The position numbers and the translations under genes are program-made. Under the pieces are notes generated by a model, which saw only the letters and a list, made by a program, of their open reading frames with translations, did not search any database and was not told the DNA's origin. This document shows, in pieces, positions 26,666-35,477 of a stretch of DNA of 64,000 nucleotides (the first letter of the stretch is position 1; the number at the start of each line of letters is the position of its first letter). Source of the stretch: Pseudoalteromonas xiamenensis (GTDB lineage Bacteria; Pseudomonadota; Gammaproteobacteria; Enterobacterales; Alteromonadaceae); the NCBI RefSeq assembly GCF_030994125.1, contig NZ_CP099917.1:2323501-2387500 (forward strand), read 5' to 3'.

Positions 26666-27694
26666 CTATTGTACTAACCACTGCTGAGAATACCAATAGT
26701 AGCGAGCTGAGTTGTCTTTCATTGGTGATGTGCAGTTGTAGCGGCTTCTGCCTTTAGACAGTGGCGTGGGGGTGTACACCTTTACTTCGGTTTCGGACAG
26801 CCATTCGGTTTTTGCTTGGCCTTGACCTGACACATAACAAGCAAATTGACTTTGATGAAACGGTTTGTCTTTAAAATTTAAAGTAAGAACGGGTTCCTTG
26901 TTATCTGTCACCGTATCTTCGTAATCGACCGATTTTAGCGGAAAAGCGGCAGAGGTTAGTTTGTACTTCAACGTGTCGATATTGGCATAAATGCCCGAAG
27001 CTGGATAACGAGGGACTGCAGTCCAATCGGTTGTTGTATCTACCGCACCGGATTGTTGGCCAATTCCAATTACTGCCATGTCATTTAAGAGGCGTTGTAA
27101 CGCTTTGTTGTATTCGCCATAAGGAAATGCAACCCAAGGGTAATTGTGACCAATTTCTTCTGCAATGCGGTTTTGTGCATTAGTTAGGTCAGCGCGGATG
27201 CGAACTCGCCACTGTTCATCGTTTTCACTAGGTCGCTTTTCGTGGAGATAGTCGTGTTGTGAAGAGTGGCTGGCAATTATCGCTCCCTCTTTGCTCAATT
27301 TACGCAATTGCTCCCATGTCATCACGTAACTTTTATGCTCGTCGATGAGTTGCGGGTTTACAAAAATCGTGTAGGGAAAACCATATTCTTTGAGAATAGG
27401 CGCAGCTGTATCGAAATTGTTGTCGTAGCCATCATCAAAGGTGATTGCGACAGTTTTGTCCGGTAATGAATGACCCTGTTGCAATGAAGCGAATAGCTTA
27501 TCCAAACCGATGACGTTAAACCCATTATTTTTTAAAAAAGCTAAATGTTGTTTAAACGTCTCTTTCGAAATACTTGTCACAGGAGGAAGGGTTTCACTTA
27601 CATGGTGATACTGTAAGATAACGGCACTGTGAGCAGGCATTGCCAAACCGAAAAGAAAGCTAAGACTGAGATGCGCGCGTTTTTTACCAACCAT
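26666..27694 (-). CDS. Secreted polysaccharide deacetylase family protein
   Basis: The protein has 342 residues, with a signal peptide (cleaved near PAHSA) and a NodB-type CE4 domain. The metal- and catalysis-related motifs are VAITFDDGYDNN and ASHSSQHDYL (HxxxH), preceded by LQYHHVSE as in PgaB-like deacetylases. The C-terminal about 100 residues form an extra domain with paired Cys. Deacetylation of a cell-surface or environmental polysaccharide is expected; the substrate is unknown. Its first 24 bases overlap the start of the divergent MATE gene. Confidence 0.85.
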   Translation of the reverse strand: MVGKKRAHLSLSFLFGLAMPAHSAVILQYHHVSETLPPVTSISKETFKQHLAFLKNNGFNVIGLDKLFASLQQGHSLPDKTVAITFDDGYDNNFDTAAPILKEYGFPYTIFVNPQLIDEHKSYVMTWEQLRKLSKEGAIIASHSSQHDYLHEKRPSENDEQWRVRIRADLTNAQNRIAEEIGHNYPWVAFPYGEYNKALQRLLNDMAVIGIGQQSGAVDTTTDWTAVPRYPASGIYANIDTLKYKLTSAAFPLKSVDYEDTVTDNKEPVLTLNFKDKPFHQSQFACYVSGQGQAKTEWLSETEVKVYTPTPLSKGRSRYNCTSPMKDNSARYYWYSQQWLVQ

Positions 27695-29018
27695 AAGTTA
27701 CAACACCTTGAGTTACTGCGTCTAAGTGGGCCTATGATGTTAGCAAACATCTCCGTACCACTACTAGGACTTGTTGATACCGCGGTGATAGGTCACCTTT
27801 CAAATGCCTATTTTCTCGCGGCTATTGCTCTTGGTTCAAGTAGCGTTAGCTTGATTTTTTGGTTGTTGGGCTTTTTACGTATGAGTACAACAGGGCTTGT
27901 CGCTCAGCGATTTGGCGAACGCAATGAAGCCGCGTTACTTAGCCAACTTTATGCGAGTGCCGCGATAGCAATCGGTTTGTCTGTGTTGTTACTGTTGTTG
28001 CAAGGTTCAATCATAGCGCTCGTCGCTAACCTATCCAGTGCTTCTCCCGACGTGATGGCAAGTGCAGGGCGTTACATTGAGATACGTCTGCTGAGTGCAC
28101 CCGCAGCAATGATGAATTTGGTGTTATTAGGCGCGTTACTTGGATTACAAAATGGCAAAGGGCCATTTTATGTGGTGCTGTTTAGTAATGGATTGAATAT
28201 CGTATTAGACGTGTGGTTTGTTGTTGGTCTTGATCTCAATGTAGTTGGGGCTGCTTGGGCCACGTGCATCTCGGACTATTTGTCCTGTGCTTTGGCTATC
28301 GGATTAGTCATAAAATCATTGGCTAGGGCCAATATCACAATGAAATGGTTTCCCATCAATCTACGCCAAATTACTCATTTGCTGAATTTAAATCGAGACA
28401 TTTTTTTCGATCATTGGTACTTCAAGCGTGTTTTAGTTTTATGACGTTCTACGGTGCCCGATTAGGTGATATCACCTTGGCAACAAATGCTGTGTTATTA
28501 AACTTCCTATTGCTCATCAGTTTTGCGATGGATGGTATTGCTTATGCGCTAGAGGCAAAGGTTGGAGAAGCGGTCGGTCAAAAATCTCAAGCCGCCGTTC
28601 ATCGTTGGGTGAAAGTGGGATTTTTTGGGGCGCAGTCTTTGCGCTTGGCTATACGCTCACGTTTGCTATGCTTGGGCCGGTGTTTGTCGCCAGCTTAACT
28701 TCATTGGATACAATACAAGCGAATGCCGCTGAATATTTACCGTGGATTGTCGTGATGCCATTGATTGCAACCAGTTGCTTTCTATTCGATGGGATTTTTG
28801 TTGGGCTTATGCGTGCAAAAGACATGCGTAACAGTATGATTATTTCTGGTGTGGTGGGGTTTGCAGTACCATTTATACTGACCTCTTCATTCGGAAATCA
28901 TGCACTTTGGTTTGCGATGAGTTGCTTTATGGTACTAAGAGGTATTACTTTGGGTCTTCGTTATCGAACAGTGATGGGTCGAGGGCTTTTCGATCAAGCA
29001 CTTGTGCAAACCGATTAG
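27671..29018 (+). pseudogene. MATE/DinF-family efflux protein, broken by two frameshifts
   Basis: Three overlapping pieces in three frames together give one DinF-like MATE transporter. Piece one (27671 to about 28400) carries GPMMLANISVPLLGLVDTAV and a GLQNGKGPFYVV region. Piece two (about 28400-28615) carries LVLQACFSFMTFYGARLGD and EAKVGEAVG. Piece three (about 28615-29018) carries WGAVFALGYTLTFAM and IFVGLMRAKDMRN. The first break is in a run of seven T at 28401-28407 and the second in six T at 28621-28626. Adding one T to each restores a continuous frame of about 449 residues. It is either a recent pseudogene or an intact gene with two homopolymer sequencing errors. ATG 27671 is the likely start. 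Confidence 0.8.
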
Positions 29019-29220
29019 CAAAGATACCGGTGTAGCCCCATGCGGCAAAGATTCCTCCCGGTAGGAGTATGACAAGACCTGGTAATTGCAACCACGGCCA
29101 ATACAGATACCCCAAGGCAATTAGGCTTGCACCCAAGGCAAATAATGCAAGGCCGATAAAAAATCGTGTCATGCTTCGCTTGGGGGTACTCCCCAAGCGA
29201 AAAATCCATTCTTTCAGCAT
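28945..29220 (-). CDS. Small membrane protein of unknown function
   Basis: The protein has 91 residues with two hydrophobic helices (FFIGLALFALGASLIALGYL and LPGLVILLPGGIFAAWGY) flanked by charged ends. I do not recognise the family. It starts 15 bases after the nfuA stop on the same strand and its 3' end overlaps the end of the MATE gene by 74 bases. ATG 29220 is preferred over TTG 29223. A nine-pair hairpin lies inside its early codons. Confidence 0.6.
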   Translation of the reverse strand: MLKEWIFRLGSTPKRSMTRFFIGLALFALGASLIALGYLYWPWLQLPGLVILLPGGIFAAWGYTGIFANRFAQVLDRKALDPSLFDNEDPK

Positions 29221-29234
29221 CAATCGACTCGCGA

Positions 29235-29810
29235 TTAATAGTAAGAATGCTCACCGTGAGCGTGTTCAGTGATATCGCGAACGCCGCTTATTTCAGGGAA
29301 CTTAGCGATCATTTCTTTCTCAATGCCTTCTTTAAGCGTGACATCTATCATTGAACAGCCGTTACAACCGCCACCGAATTGAAGCACCGCTATACCGTCT
29401 TTTGTAATCTCGACTAAACTCACTTGGCCACCGTGGTTAGCCAATTGTGGGTTTACTTCCGTCGTTAACATGTGTTGGACTCGGTCATTTAGAGACGCAT
29501 CATCACCCAATTTTTTCGCTTTGGCATTCGGAGCTTTAAGGGTAAGTTGCGTGCCCATTTTATCGGTGACGAAGTCGATTTCTGCTTCTTCTAAAAACGG
29601 TGCGCTTTCTTCATCGACAACGGCATCAAAACCATTAAACGGTAAACGGATGTCAGTTGGCTCTACTGCGTCAGCAGGGCAGTAAGATACGCCACACTCT
29701 GCTTTCGATGTGCCAGGATTTACCACGAACACGCGGATATTCGTGCCTTCAGCTTGATTTGAAAGCAATTTACCAAAATGGATTTGTGCGGTTTCAGAGA
29801 TCTTGATCAT
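29235..29810 (-). CDS. nfuA: Fe/S biogenesis protein NfuA
   Basis: NfuA has 191 residues. The N-terminal degenerate A-type scaffold domain ([16 protein letters not shown]) is followed by a C-terminal Nfu domain with the cluster-binding CxxC in [18 protein letters not shown]. It carries 4Fe-4S clusters to client proteins, particularly under oxidative stress or iron limitation. The length matches the E. coli protein (191). In E. coli it lies beside gntX/comF and bioH; here an M14 peptidase gene lies between them. Confidence 0.96.
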   Translation of the reverse strand: MIKISETAQIHFGKLLSNQAEGTNIRVFVVNPGTSKAECGVSYCPADAVEPTDIRLPFNGFDAVVDEESAPFLEEAEIDFVTDKMGTQLTLKAPNAKAKKLGDDASLNDRVQHMLTTEVNPQLANHGGQVSLVEITKDGIAVLQFGGGCNGCSMIDVTLKEGIEKEMIAKFPEISGVRDITEHAHGEHSYY

Positions 29811-29957
29811 ATTGACGACTATACTTGACTAAATTACTCGGTTAATCGCTATCATACTCCGCTCATCTTATTGTCGCTAGTGTTGAACGAAATTTTTTGG
29901 AATCCTCAGAGTAAGGTTGATAGCGTAGAAAAAACGAAAAAGCATCAAGGCGAAGAA

Positions 29958-32504
29958 ATGAGAAAATGGTTGAGTTTGGCGGCAATTACGCTCAGCAGTG
30001 CGAGCATGGCGGCACCGTTGAGTTATTATTTTGAAAGTGCAGTAAAGTTTGACCCAACAATTCCAACCCCAAGTTCTGTGCTTGGCTATGAGGTCGGTGA
30101 TTGGCATGTACGCCACGACCAGCTGGTGGACTATTTAAAACTTCTCGCGGAAAAAAGCGATAGGCTTTCCATTACCGAAATTGGGCGTACGTATGAACAA
30201 CGACCTTTGTTGTTGCTTTCGTTTAGTGCTCCCGCTCGACGCAAATCGCTGGATAACATTCGTCAGCAACGCCTGACCGCGATCGCCAATGGTGAAGGAC
30301 TAAGTGAGCTACCTGCGGTTGCATGGATGGGTTACAGCGTTCATGGTAATGAGTCGTCCGGTAGCAATGCGGCATTATTGGTGGCGTATTACCTTGCCGC
30401 CGCAGAGGATGCCCGAATTGAACGATTGTTGTCCGATACCATCATTTTGCTCGACCCGTCATTGAATCCAGATGGTTTAAATCGGTTTGCAAGTTGGGTA
30501 AACAGTACGCGTAGTTTAACTCCATCACTCGATCCTAAACACCGAGAACACAACGAATCTTGGCCTTCAAGCCGAACGAATCATTACCTTTTCGATTTAA
30601 ATCGTGATTGGCTACCGCTTCAGCATCCGGAGTCGAGAGCAAGAATGAACGCATTCCATGCTTGGAAGCCCAATTTGCTGACGGACTTTCATGAAATGGG
30701 TCCGAATAGTACGTACTTCTTTCAGCCTGGCGTACCATCACGTACGAATCCTATTACGCCAAAACAAAACGTGAAACTAACCGAAGAAATCGCGACTTTT
30801 CATGCAGCGGCGCTTGATAAACGACAACAATTGTATTTCACCAAAGAAAGTTTTGATGATTTCTACTATGGCAAAGGGTCAACGTACCCAGACATCAATG
30901 GTGCTGTGGGCATCTTGTTTGAGCAAGCGAGTAGTCGAGGCCATTTACAACAGACGATTAATGGTCCCTTATCGTTTGCTGCAACGATTAAAAATCAGCT
31001 GACGACGACGTTGTCTTCTTTCGATGCATTATTGGCGAATCAACAAAGTTTAAAAGCTTATCAGCAGACCTTTTACAACAGCGCGATTGCTGAAGCGAGA
31101 AAAGAAGATTTTGCAGGTTATGTCATTGATTTAGAAAATGACAAATCACGTGGTGATGCTTTTATGGCGATTTTAAAACAACACCAAGTCCATGCCTATC
31201 CTTTGGCGCAAACGACGGCAGTTGATGGGCATGAATTCGATGCTGCTAGCAGCGTTTATGTTCCACTTGGACAGCCGCAATATAGAGTAATCAAAGCGTT
31301 ATTTTCAGAACAAACACGGTTTGAAAATAATACCTTTTATGATGTGTCCGGATGGACCATTGCCCATGCGTTTGATTTACCGTTCAAAAAGCTTAAACGT
31401 GTGCGAGATGCACAGGTTTCGGCGACGGAATGGCAGACGTCTTCAGTTCCGTCATTCGATTTAAAATCAGGTTCGTACGCTTATGCGTTTTCTTGGCAAG
31501 ATAGCCAAGCGCCCGCGTTACTCAATGCTTTGCTTTCCCGCGGGATAAAAGCGCGGTTAGCGCTTGATGGTTTTTCAGCTCGATCGAGTGGCAGAGAAAA
31601 GTCGTTTTTAGCTGGGGCGGTTGTGATCCCTGCAGGTCTGCAAACTCGTGCGGATTGGTTTAGTGAGTTGAATGCGGTTGCGCAGGCCTTTGCTATCCAA
31701 ATTAGCGCTATAGACAGTGGATTAACTCAATCTGGAATTGATTTAGGTTCACGGCAGTTTGCGGTGGCAAAACTCCCAAAAGTGTTGTTAGTTGGTGGAC
31801 AGGGGATCAGCCAATACGAATTGGGTGAAGTTTGGCACTTTTTAGATACGCGACTGCGAATTGCACCGACGATAGTGACTCAAGAGCAATTTGCTAAATT
31901 GACCTTAAGTGATTACACCCATGTTATTCTGGTAGATGGCCAGTACCGCTTTGATGAGCAGGCTAAACAAAACATGGGGGAATGGGTGAGCAAAGGCGGG
32001 GTGATTTGGGGGCACAAGCGAGGAGCCAAATTACTAATAGAAAATAATTGGCTGAATGCAACGGCGATCAGTGAAGCCGAGCTGCGCGCTCAATTTGAGA
32101 CACAAAATCTTCGCTACGTGGATCAAGAAGCGTTGGCTGCTAAACAACGAATAGCGGGGGCCATTTTCAACACTCATCTTGATATAACCCACCCTTTAAC
32201 ATTTGGAATGAAGGATGACACTCTTCCGATGTTCAAAGACGCGACTTGGTTGTTGCAACCCTCTACTAGTCCATTTGTCACGGTAGCAAACTATACGGCT
32301 TCACCCCTTTTAGCAGGTTATGCTGATCCGATTAACATCAATACGATTAGCCAGAGTGCCGCGTTGCTTGCACACCGAAAAGGTCGTGGCACTGTGATTG
32401 GCATGACCGACAACCCTGTGTTTCGTGGTTATTGGTATGGTACAAGTCGATTACTTGCGAACGCCTTGTTCTTTGGACATACATTAAGTGCGCAAGCCAA
32501 ATAG
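29958..32504 (+). CDS. Secreted M14-family zinc carboxypeptidase
   Basis: The protein has 848 residues from ATG 29958, which has AAGGCGAAG upstream and begins a signal peptide (cleaved near SMAAP). A start at 29871 would put 29 residues before the signal peptide. The zinc motif HGNE is in GYSVHGNESSGSNAALL. FDLNRDWLP and the third zinc His in LLTDFHEMG follow, with a probable catalytic Glu in VGILFEQASSRG. The C-terminal half (about 500-848) resembles a class I glutamine-amidotransferase-like fold and has no visible nucleophile signature. Large M14 peptidases of this type are common in Alteromonadales and are presumably used for peptide nutrition. Confidence 0.9.
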   Translation: MRKWLSLAAITLSSASMAAPLSYYFESAVKFDPTIPTPSSVLGYEVGDWHVRHDQLVDYLKLLAEKSDRLSITEIGRTYEQRPLLLLSFSAPARRKSLDNIRQQRLTAIANGEGLSELPAVAWMGYSVHGNESSGSNAALLVAYYLAAAEDARIERLLSDTIILLDPSLNPDGLNRFASWVNSTRSLTPSLDPKHREHNESWPSSRTNHYLFDLNRDWLPLQHPESRARMNAFHAWKPNLLTDFHEMGPNSTYFFQPGVPSRTNPITPKQNVKLTEEIATFHAAALDKRQQLYFTKESFDDFYYGKGSTYPDINGAVGILFEQASSRGHLQQTINGPLSFAATIKNQLTTTLSSFDALLANQQSLKAYQQTFYNSAIAEARKEDFAGYVIDLENDKSRGDAFMAILKQHQVHAYPLAQTTAVDGHEFDAASSVYVPLGQPQYRVIKALFSEQTRFENNTFYDVSGWTIAHAFDLPFKKLKRVRDAQVSATEWQTSSVPSFDLKSGSYAYAFSWQDSQAPALLNALLSRGIKARLALDGFSARSSGREKSFLAGAVVIPAGLQTRADWFSELNAVAQAFAIQISAIDSGLTQSGIDLGSRQFAVAKLPKVLLVGGQGISQYELGEVWHFLDTRLRIAPTIVTQEQFAKLTLSDYTHVILVDGQYRFDEQAKQNMGEWVSKGGVIWGHKRGAKLLIENNWLNATAISEAELRAQFETQNLRYVDQEALAAKQRIAGAIFNTHLDITHPLTFGMKDDTLPMFKDATWLLQPSTSPFVTVANYTASPLLAGYADPININTISQSAALLAHRKGRGTVIGMTDNPVFRGYWYGTSRLLANALFFGHTLSAQAK

Positions 32505-32521
32505 TGTCGAAAAGGAATAAA

Positions 32522-33199
32522 TCATGGTGAAATGGGGGTGAGCGCAAAGCTCATCGCCCATACCGTTCTAGCTCCTGCTGCTTTACAAGCTCGCGCCGCA
32601 GCATTCATCGTTGCGCCTGTGGTGATCACATCATCAAGAATCGCGACGGTCTTTCCTCTTAAATCGCCTTTGACGGTAAACGCGGCGTAGGTGTTTAGTG
32701 CACGAGCCTGTTTGCCAAGCGAAGTCTGAGGCTTTGTGTAATGCGTGCGATGTAACGTTGTGCTGGCCTTTGCTTTTGGGATGACGGGTTGCCAAATCTG
32801 CGCCGTTTGATTGTAACCGCGGAAAAAGTAACGAATGGGATGCAGTGGGATAGTGTGCATCGAATCAATCCCACGTCCAGAATCGAGCATCTGCCAACGG
32901 TTGTATTGTCGGGATAGCACTGTATGTAACGCGGCTAAATAGTGGGTTTGATTTTGAAATTTAAATGCACTGAGCCACGTCGCAATACTTCCTTCATACC
33001 AAGCACAACTGAATAAGCCATCGCAGTCGCTAAGTTGTGTCTGATGTTGTATATCTGGCCGAAGGAGTAAATTTGGCCATTGTGCTACGTCAAATAACTT
33101 TATTGTCGGTAAACAGTAAGCACAGATACCGGAGCCGTCTGGCAGCGTGTGTTGGCACAACACACAGCGGTTTGGTATGAGAGTTGAAATCCAATTCAT
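32522..33199 (-). CDS. comF: ComF-family phosphoribosyltransferase-like protein (GntX)
   Basis: The protein has 225 residues. An N-terminal zinc-finger-like pair CVLCQHTLPDGSGICAYC is followed by a type I phosphoribosyltransferase domain with the PRPP loop VAILDDVITTGATMNAA. Members take part in DNA uptake or the use of external DNA in some bacteria (ComFC, GntX). It is divergent from bioH, with about 70 bases between the starts, the same arrangement as gntX-bioH in E. coli. Confidence 0.92.
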   Translation of the reverse strand: MNWISTLIPNRCVLCQHTLPDGSGICAYCLPTIKLFDVAQWPNLLLRPDIQHQTQLSDCDGLFSCAWYEGSIATWLSAFKFQNQTHYLAALHTVLSRQYNRWQMLDSGRGIDSMHTIPLHPIRYFFRGYNQTAQIWQPVIPKAKASTTLHRTHYTKPQTSLGKQARALNTYAAFTVKGDLRGKTVAILDDVITTGATMNAAARACKAAGARTVWAMSFALTPISP

Positions 33200-33269
33200 T
33201 GTGGATACATTCCTTGAATCCAGTTATAGAGCCGTTATCATGTGGCAAGTTTTACAGAGGATGGACTAA

Positions 33270-34007
33270 ATGCAAAAAAATATCGTCTTGCTCCATGGCT
33301 GGGGCATGAATAAAGCTGTTTGGCAGCTAGTGAACGATGCGTTGCAATCTAATCCGGATTTACACGTCAAGGCGCTCAATTTACCTGGCTTTGGTGGTGC
33401 GGATTGGGAGCAAGATAGTTATACGTTAACGGCGGCAGCGGATGAATTGGCAAAACAACTTGAAGACGATTCAATTTTGGTGGCATGGTCCATGGCCGGT
33501 CTTTTCGCGATTGACATCGCAACTCGTTATCCGCAAAAAGTAGCGAAAATTATTTTAGTGGGATCATCACCGTTCTTCCTCGGTTCTGCTCAATGGAATG
33601 GAATTAAGCCTGACGTGCTTCAGCAGTTTATGGAAGCATTGACGACAAATCCAACGAAGACAGTGGAGCGATTTTTAGCGATTCAGGCGATGGGGAGTGA
33701 GCACGCAAAAGACGACATAAAATGTTTGCGCACGTGGCTTTCGCAAGAAGCACCAGCGTCTCCTATCGCGTTGGCGGGTGGCTTAAACCTCCTTAAAGAA
33801 TGTGATTTACGCCTCCAATTTGCGGCATTAAAGATGCCTATCTTAGGAATTTTTGGTCGATTAGATGCCCTTGTACCCGTGAAAGTTGTGGATGAGTTGC
33901 ATAAGCTCAATCCGGCGTTTCGTGCAGAAATATTGCCAAAAGCGTCTCATGCCCCCTTTATTTCTCACCGCGAAGATTTTGTAAGCATATTGAAATCAAT
34001 GCTTTAA
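33270..34007 (+). CDS. bioH: Pimeloyl-[ACP] methyl ester esterase BioH
   Basis: This alpha/beta hydrolase of 245 residues has the oxyanion region LLHGWGMNKAVW, the nucleophile elbow VAWSMAGLFA, an Asp in GRLDALVPV and the His in ASHAPFISH. BioH cleaves the methyl ester of pimeloyl-ACP to end the early biotin pathway. The size (E. coli 256) and the divergent comF gene support the assignment. The start has GAGG upstream. Confidence 0.94.
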   Translation: MQKNIVLLHGWGMNKAVWQLVNDALQSNPDLHVKALNLPGFGGADWEQDSYTLTAAADELAKQLEDDSILVAWSMAGLFAIDIATRYPQKVAKIILVGSSPFFLGSAQWNGIKPDVLQQFMEALTTNPTKTVERFLAIQAMGSEHAKDDIKCLRTWLSQEAPASPIALAGGLNLLKECDLRLQFAALKMPILGIFGRLDALVPVKVVDELHKLNPAFRAEILPKASHAPFISHREDFVSILKSML

Positions 34008-34108
34008 AATTAAGCAAAGAGGATGGGAATAAAAAATGAAACTCATCCTTTCATTTGAGCTTGTTTTGAGTAATAATTAAACAGTGTAAAAGTGTGAGGA
34101 GGGGAGCT

Positions 34109-34417
34109 ATGCCAATTGGTGATGCTTTTAGTAATGGGGTTGAAGGCTTCAATCGTGCGTCGCAGCAGATTGAGCGCACGAGCGCAGATATTAATCGCGC
34201 TACCTTACAACAACAGGATGATGACCAAATCGCGCAGCAGCGTCAACTTCAGGCCGCTCGTCCTGAAGAAGCGGTAACGCCACCAGTATCGCAACCACCT
34301 CGTCTCGACGAGTCGCTGGTGCAACTTAAAGTGGAAGAATTTAACGCTAAAGCTAATACGCAATCCATACGTACAGCCGATGAGGTGTTAGGGACGTTGG
34401 TCGACATTAAAGTGTAA
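34109..34417 (+). CDS. Small hypothetical protein, Gln-rich
   Basis: The protein has 103 residues from ATG 34109, which has a very strong AGGAGGGG site. No signal peptide or membrane helix is seen. The middle is rich in Gln and polar residues (LQQQDDDQIAQQRQLQAA). The C-terminus, NAKANTQSIRTADEVLGTLV, resembles the C-terminal helix of flagellar rod/hook proteins, where NxxSIxTxDE-like patterns recur. A flagellum-related role is a guess. The next gene starts one base after its stop, so the pair forms a unit. Confidence 0.65.
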   Translation: MPIGDAFSNGVEGFNRASQQIERTSADINRATLQQQDDDQIAQQRQLQAARPEEAVTPPVSQPPRLDESLVQLKVEEFNAKANTQSIRTADEVLGTLVDIKV

Positions 34418-34418
34418 A

Positions 34419-35321
34419 ATGAACATCGTTACGCCGCAGCCGGCGCTAAATTTCCACACAGGTAACGTCTACACTGAAACCGCGAGGCGTGACAATCAAT
34501 TGCGGGAAGTGATTCCACAACCCGCCCAAGCGGCTGCGTCTTTCACCGAAAATAAAGCCTATCAAGATACAGATAAAGCGAAACAAGCTCCTTCAGACGA
34601 AAAAGGACTCTACGACAAAAAAGGGCAACTTGAGGATAAACAAGCTGTTCAGAGTCGCGATGCAAAAGACGAGCATGGTCATGAAGAAGGTGACCATTCA
34701 AGTGGTCGAGAAGAGCAAAAAGCGGAAGCAGAACTTAAGCAAATAGAAGAGCTGAAAGATCGTGACACGGAAGTGCGATTACACGAAGAAGCGCATGCTC
34801 GAGTTGGCGGCCAACACGCAGGTAGCCCTAGCTACGAGTTTCAAAAAGGGCCTGATGGCACCAATTATGCGGTTGGTGGTGAAGTCATGATTGACGTGGC
34901 GGAAGTCCCCGGCGATCCACAAGGCACCATCGACAAAATGCAAACGGTTCGCGCGGCGGCACTGGCACCAGCAGAGCCGTCAGGGGCCGATCGCGCAATC
35001 GCGGCTGATGCATCGAGAAAAATCGCCTCTGCGCAAGCCGAGCTCTCTAAACAAGCTTTGAATGGTGATGGAGAAGACGATAAAACTCGTGTAAACAGTT
35101 TTGAGCGCCGACGTCTTGCTGGAGAAGACGAAGATGCCTCGTTGAACGCAGCGCAGAGCGATGTGCTTGAAGCTAAAGATAATTCTGTCCCATCGTTTCA
35201 AAATCGCAGTCTGAAGAAAGATAGAAATCCAGATGTAGAGTCAAGAGCAATGCGAATTGCTGACTTCTATCAACATGTGCATGAACCAAAAAGTGCATCT
35301 GGATTCAACGCCTACATTTAA
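34419..35321 (+). CDS. SprA-related putative metalloprotease
   Basis: The protein has 300 residues. The N-terminal third is disordered and charged (many K, E, D, Q). A compact region from about residue 120 carries RLHEEAHARVGGQHAGSPSY, in which HEEAH is an HExxH zinc-type motif, followed by YEFQKGPDGTNYAVGGEV and DPQGTIDKMQTVRAAALAPA. This is the signature of SprA-related proteins described as putative metalloproteases; activity has not been shown to my knowledge. No signal peptide is seen, so it is cytoplasmic or exported by another route. The C-terminus is again low complexity. It follows the small gene at 34109 directly. Confidence 0.8.
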   Translation: MNIVTPQPALNFHTGNVYTETARRDNQLREVIPQPAQAAASFTENKAYQDTDKAKQAPSDEKGLYDKKGQLEDKQAVQSRDAKDEHGHEEGDHSSGREEQKAEAELKQIEELKDRDTEVRLHEEAHARVGGQHAGSPSYEFQKGPDGTNYAVGGEVMIDVAEVPGDPQGTIDKMQTVRAAALAPAEPSGADRAIAADASRKIASAQAELSKQALNGDGEDDKTRVNSFERRRLAGEDEDASLNAAQSDVLEAKDNSVPSFQNRSLKKDRNPDVESRAMRIADFYQHVHEPKSASGFNAYI

Positions 35322-35441
35322 CTTTTCGTGCTGGTTAACTCACCGGTTCATTGTTTGATTTAACGCTCTCCCATCAATTGAATTACTCATCTATTGCAAG
35401 CATAGCTAAGTGACGGTAACCGGCTGCGTAAAGAAATAAAA

Positions 35442-35475
35442 AAGGCCGCAAGCGCGGCCTTCTCATCAAGGATTC
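35442..35475. terminator. Bidirectional hairpin terminator between convergent genes
   Basis: AAGGCCGC/GCGGCCTT (35442-35449 and 35454-35461) closes on a four-base loop. An A run precedes it, giving a T tract on the minus strand, so it mainly serves tex and may also stop the SprA-like gene. Confidence 0.8.
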
Positions 35476-35477
35476 GA

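Noticed and set aside
28398..28630. Programmed frameshifting in the MATE gene
   Set aside because: Two events would be needed, there is no stimulatory structure or known slippery heptamer context that I can see, and transporters of this family are not known to use it.
28345..29018. Two extra small transporter genes after the MATE gene
   Set aside because: Both are pieces of the same MATE protein in other frames. Neither has a ribosome site at its first ATG.
29871..29957. Upstream start for the M14 peptidase
   Set aside because: It would place 29 residues before an ideal signal peptide, while ATG 29958 has a good ribosome site.
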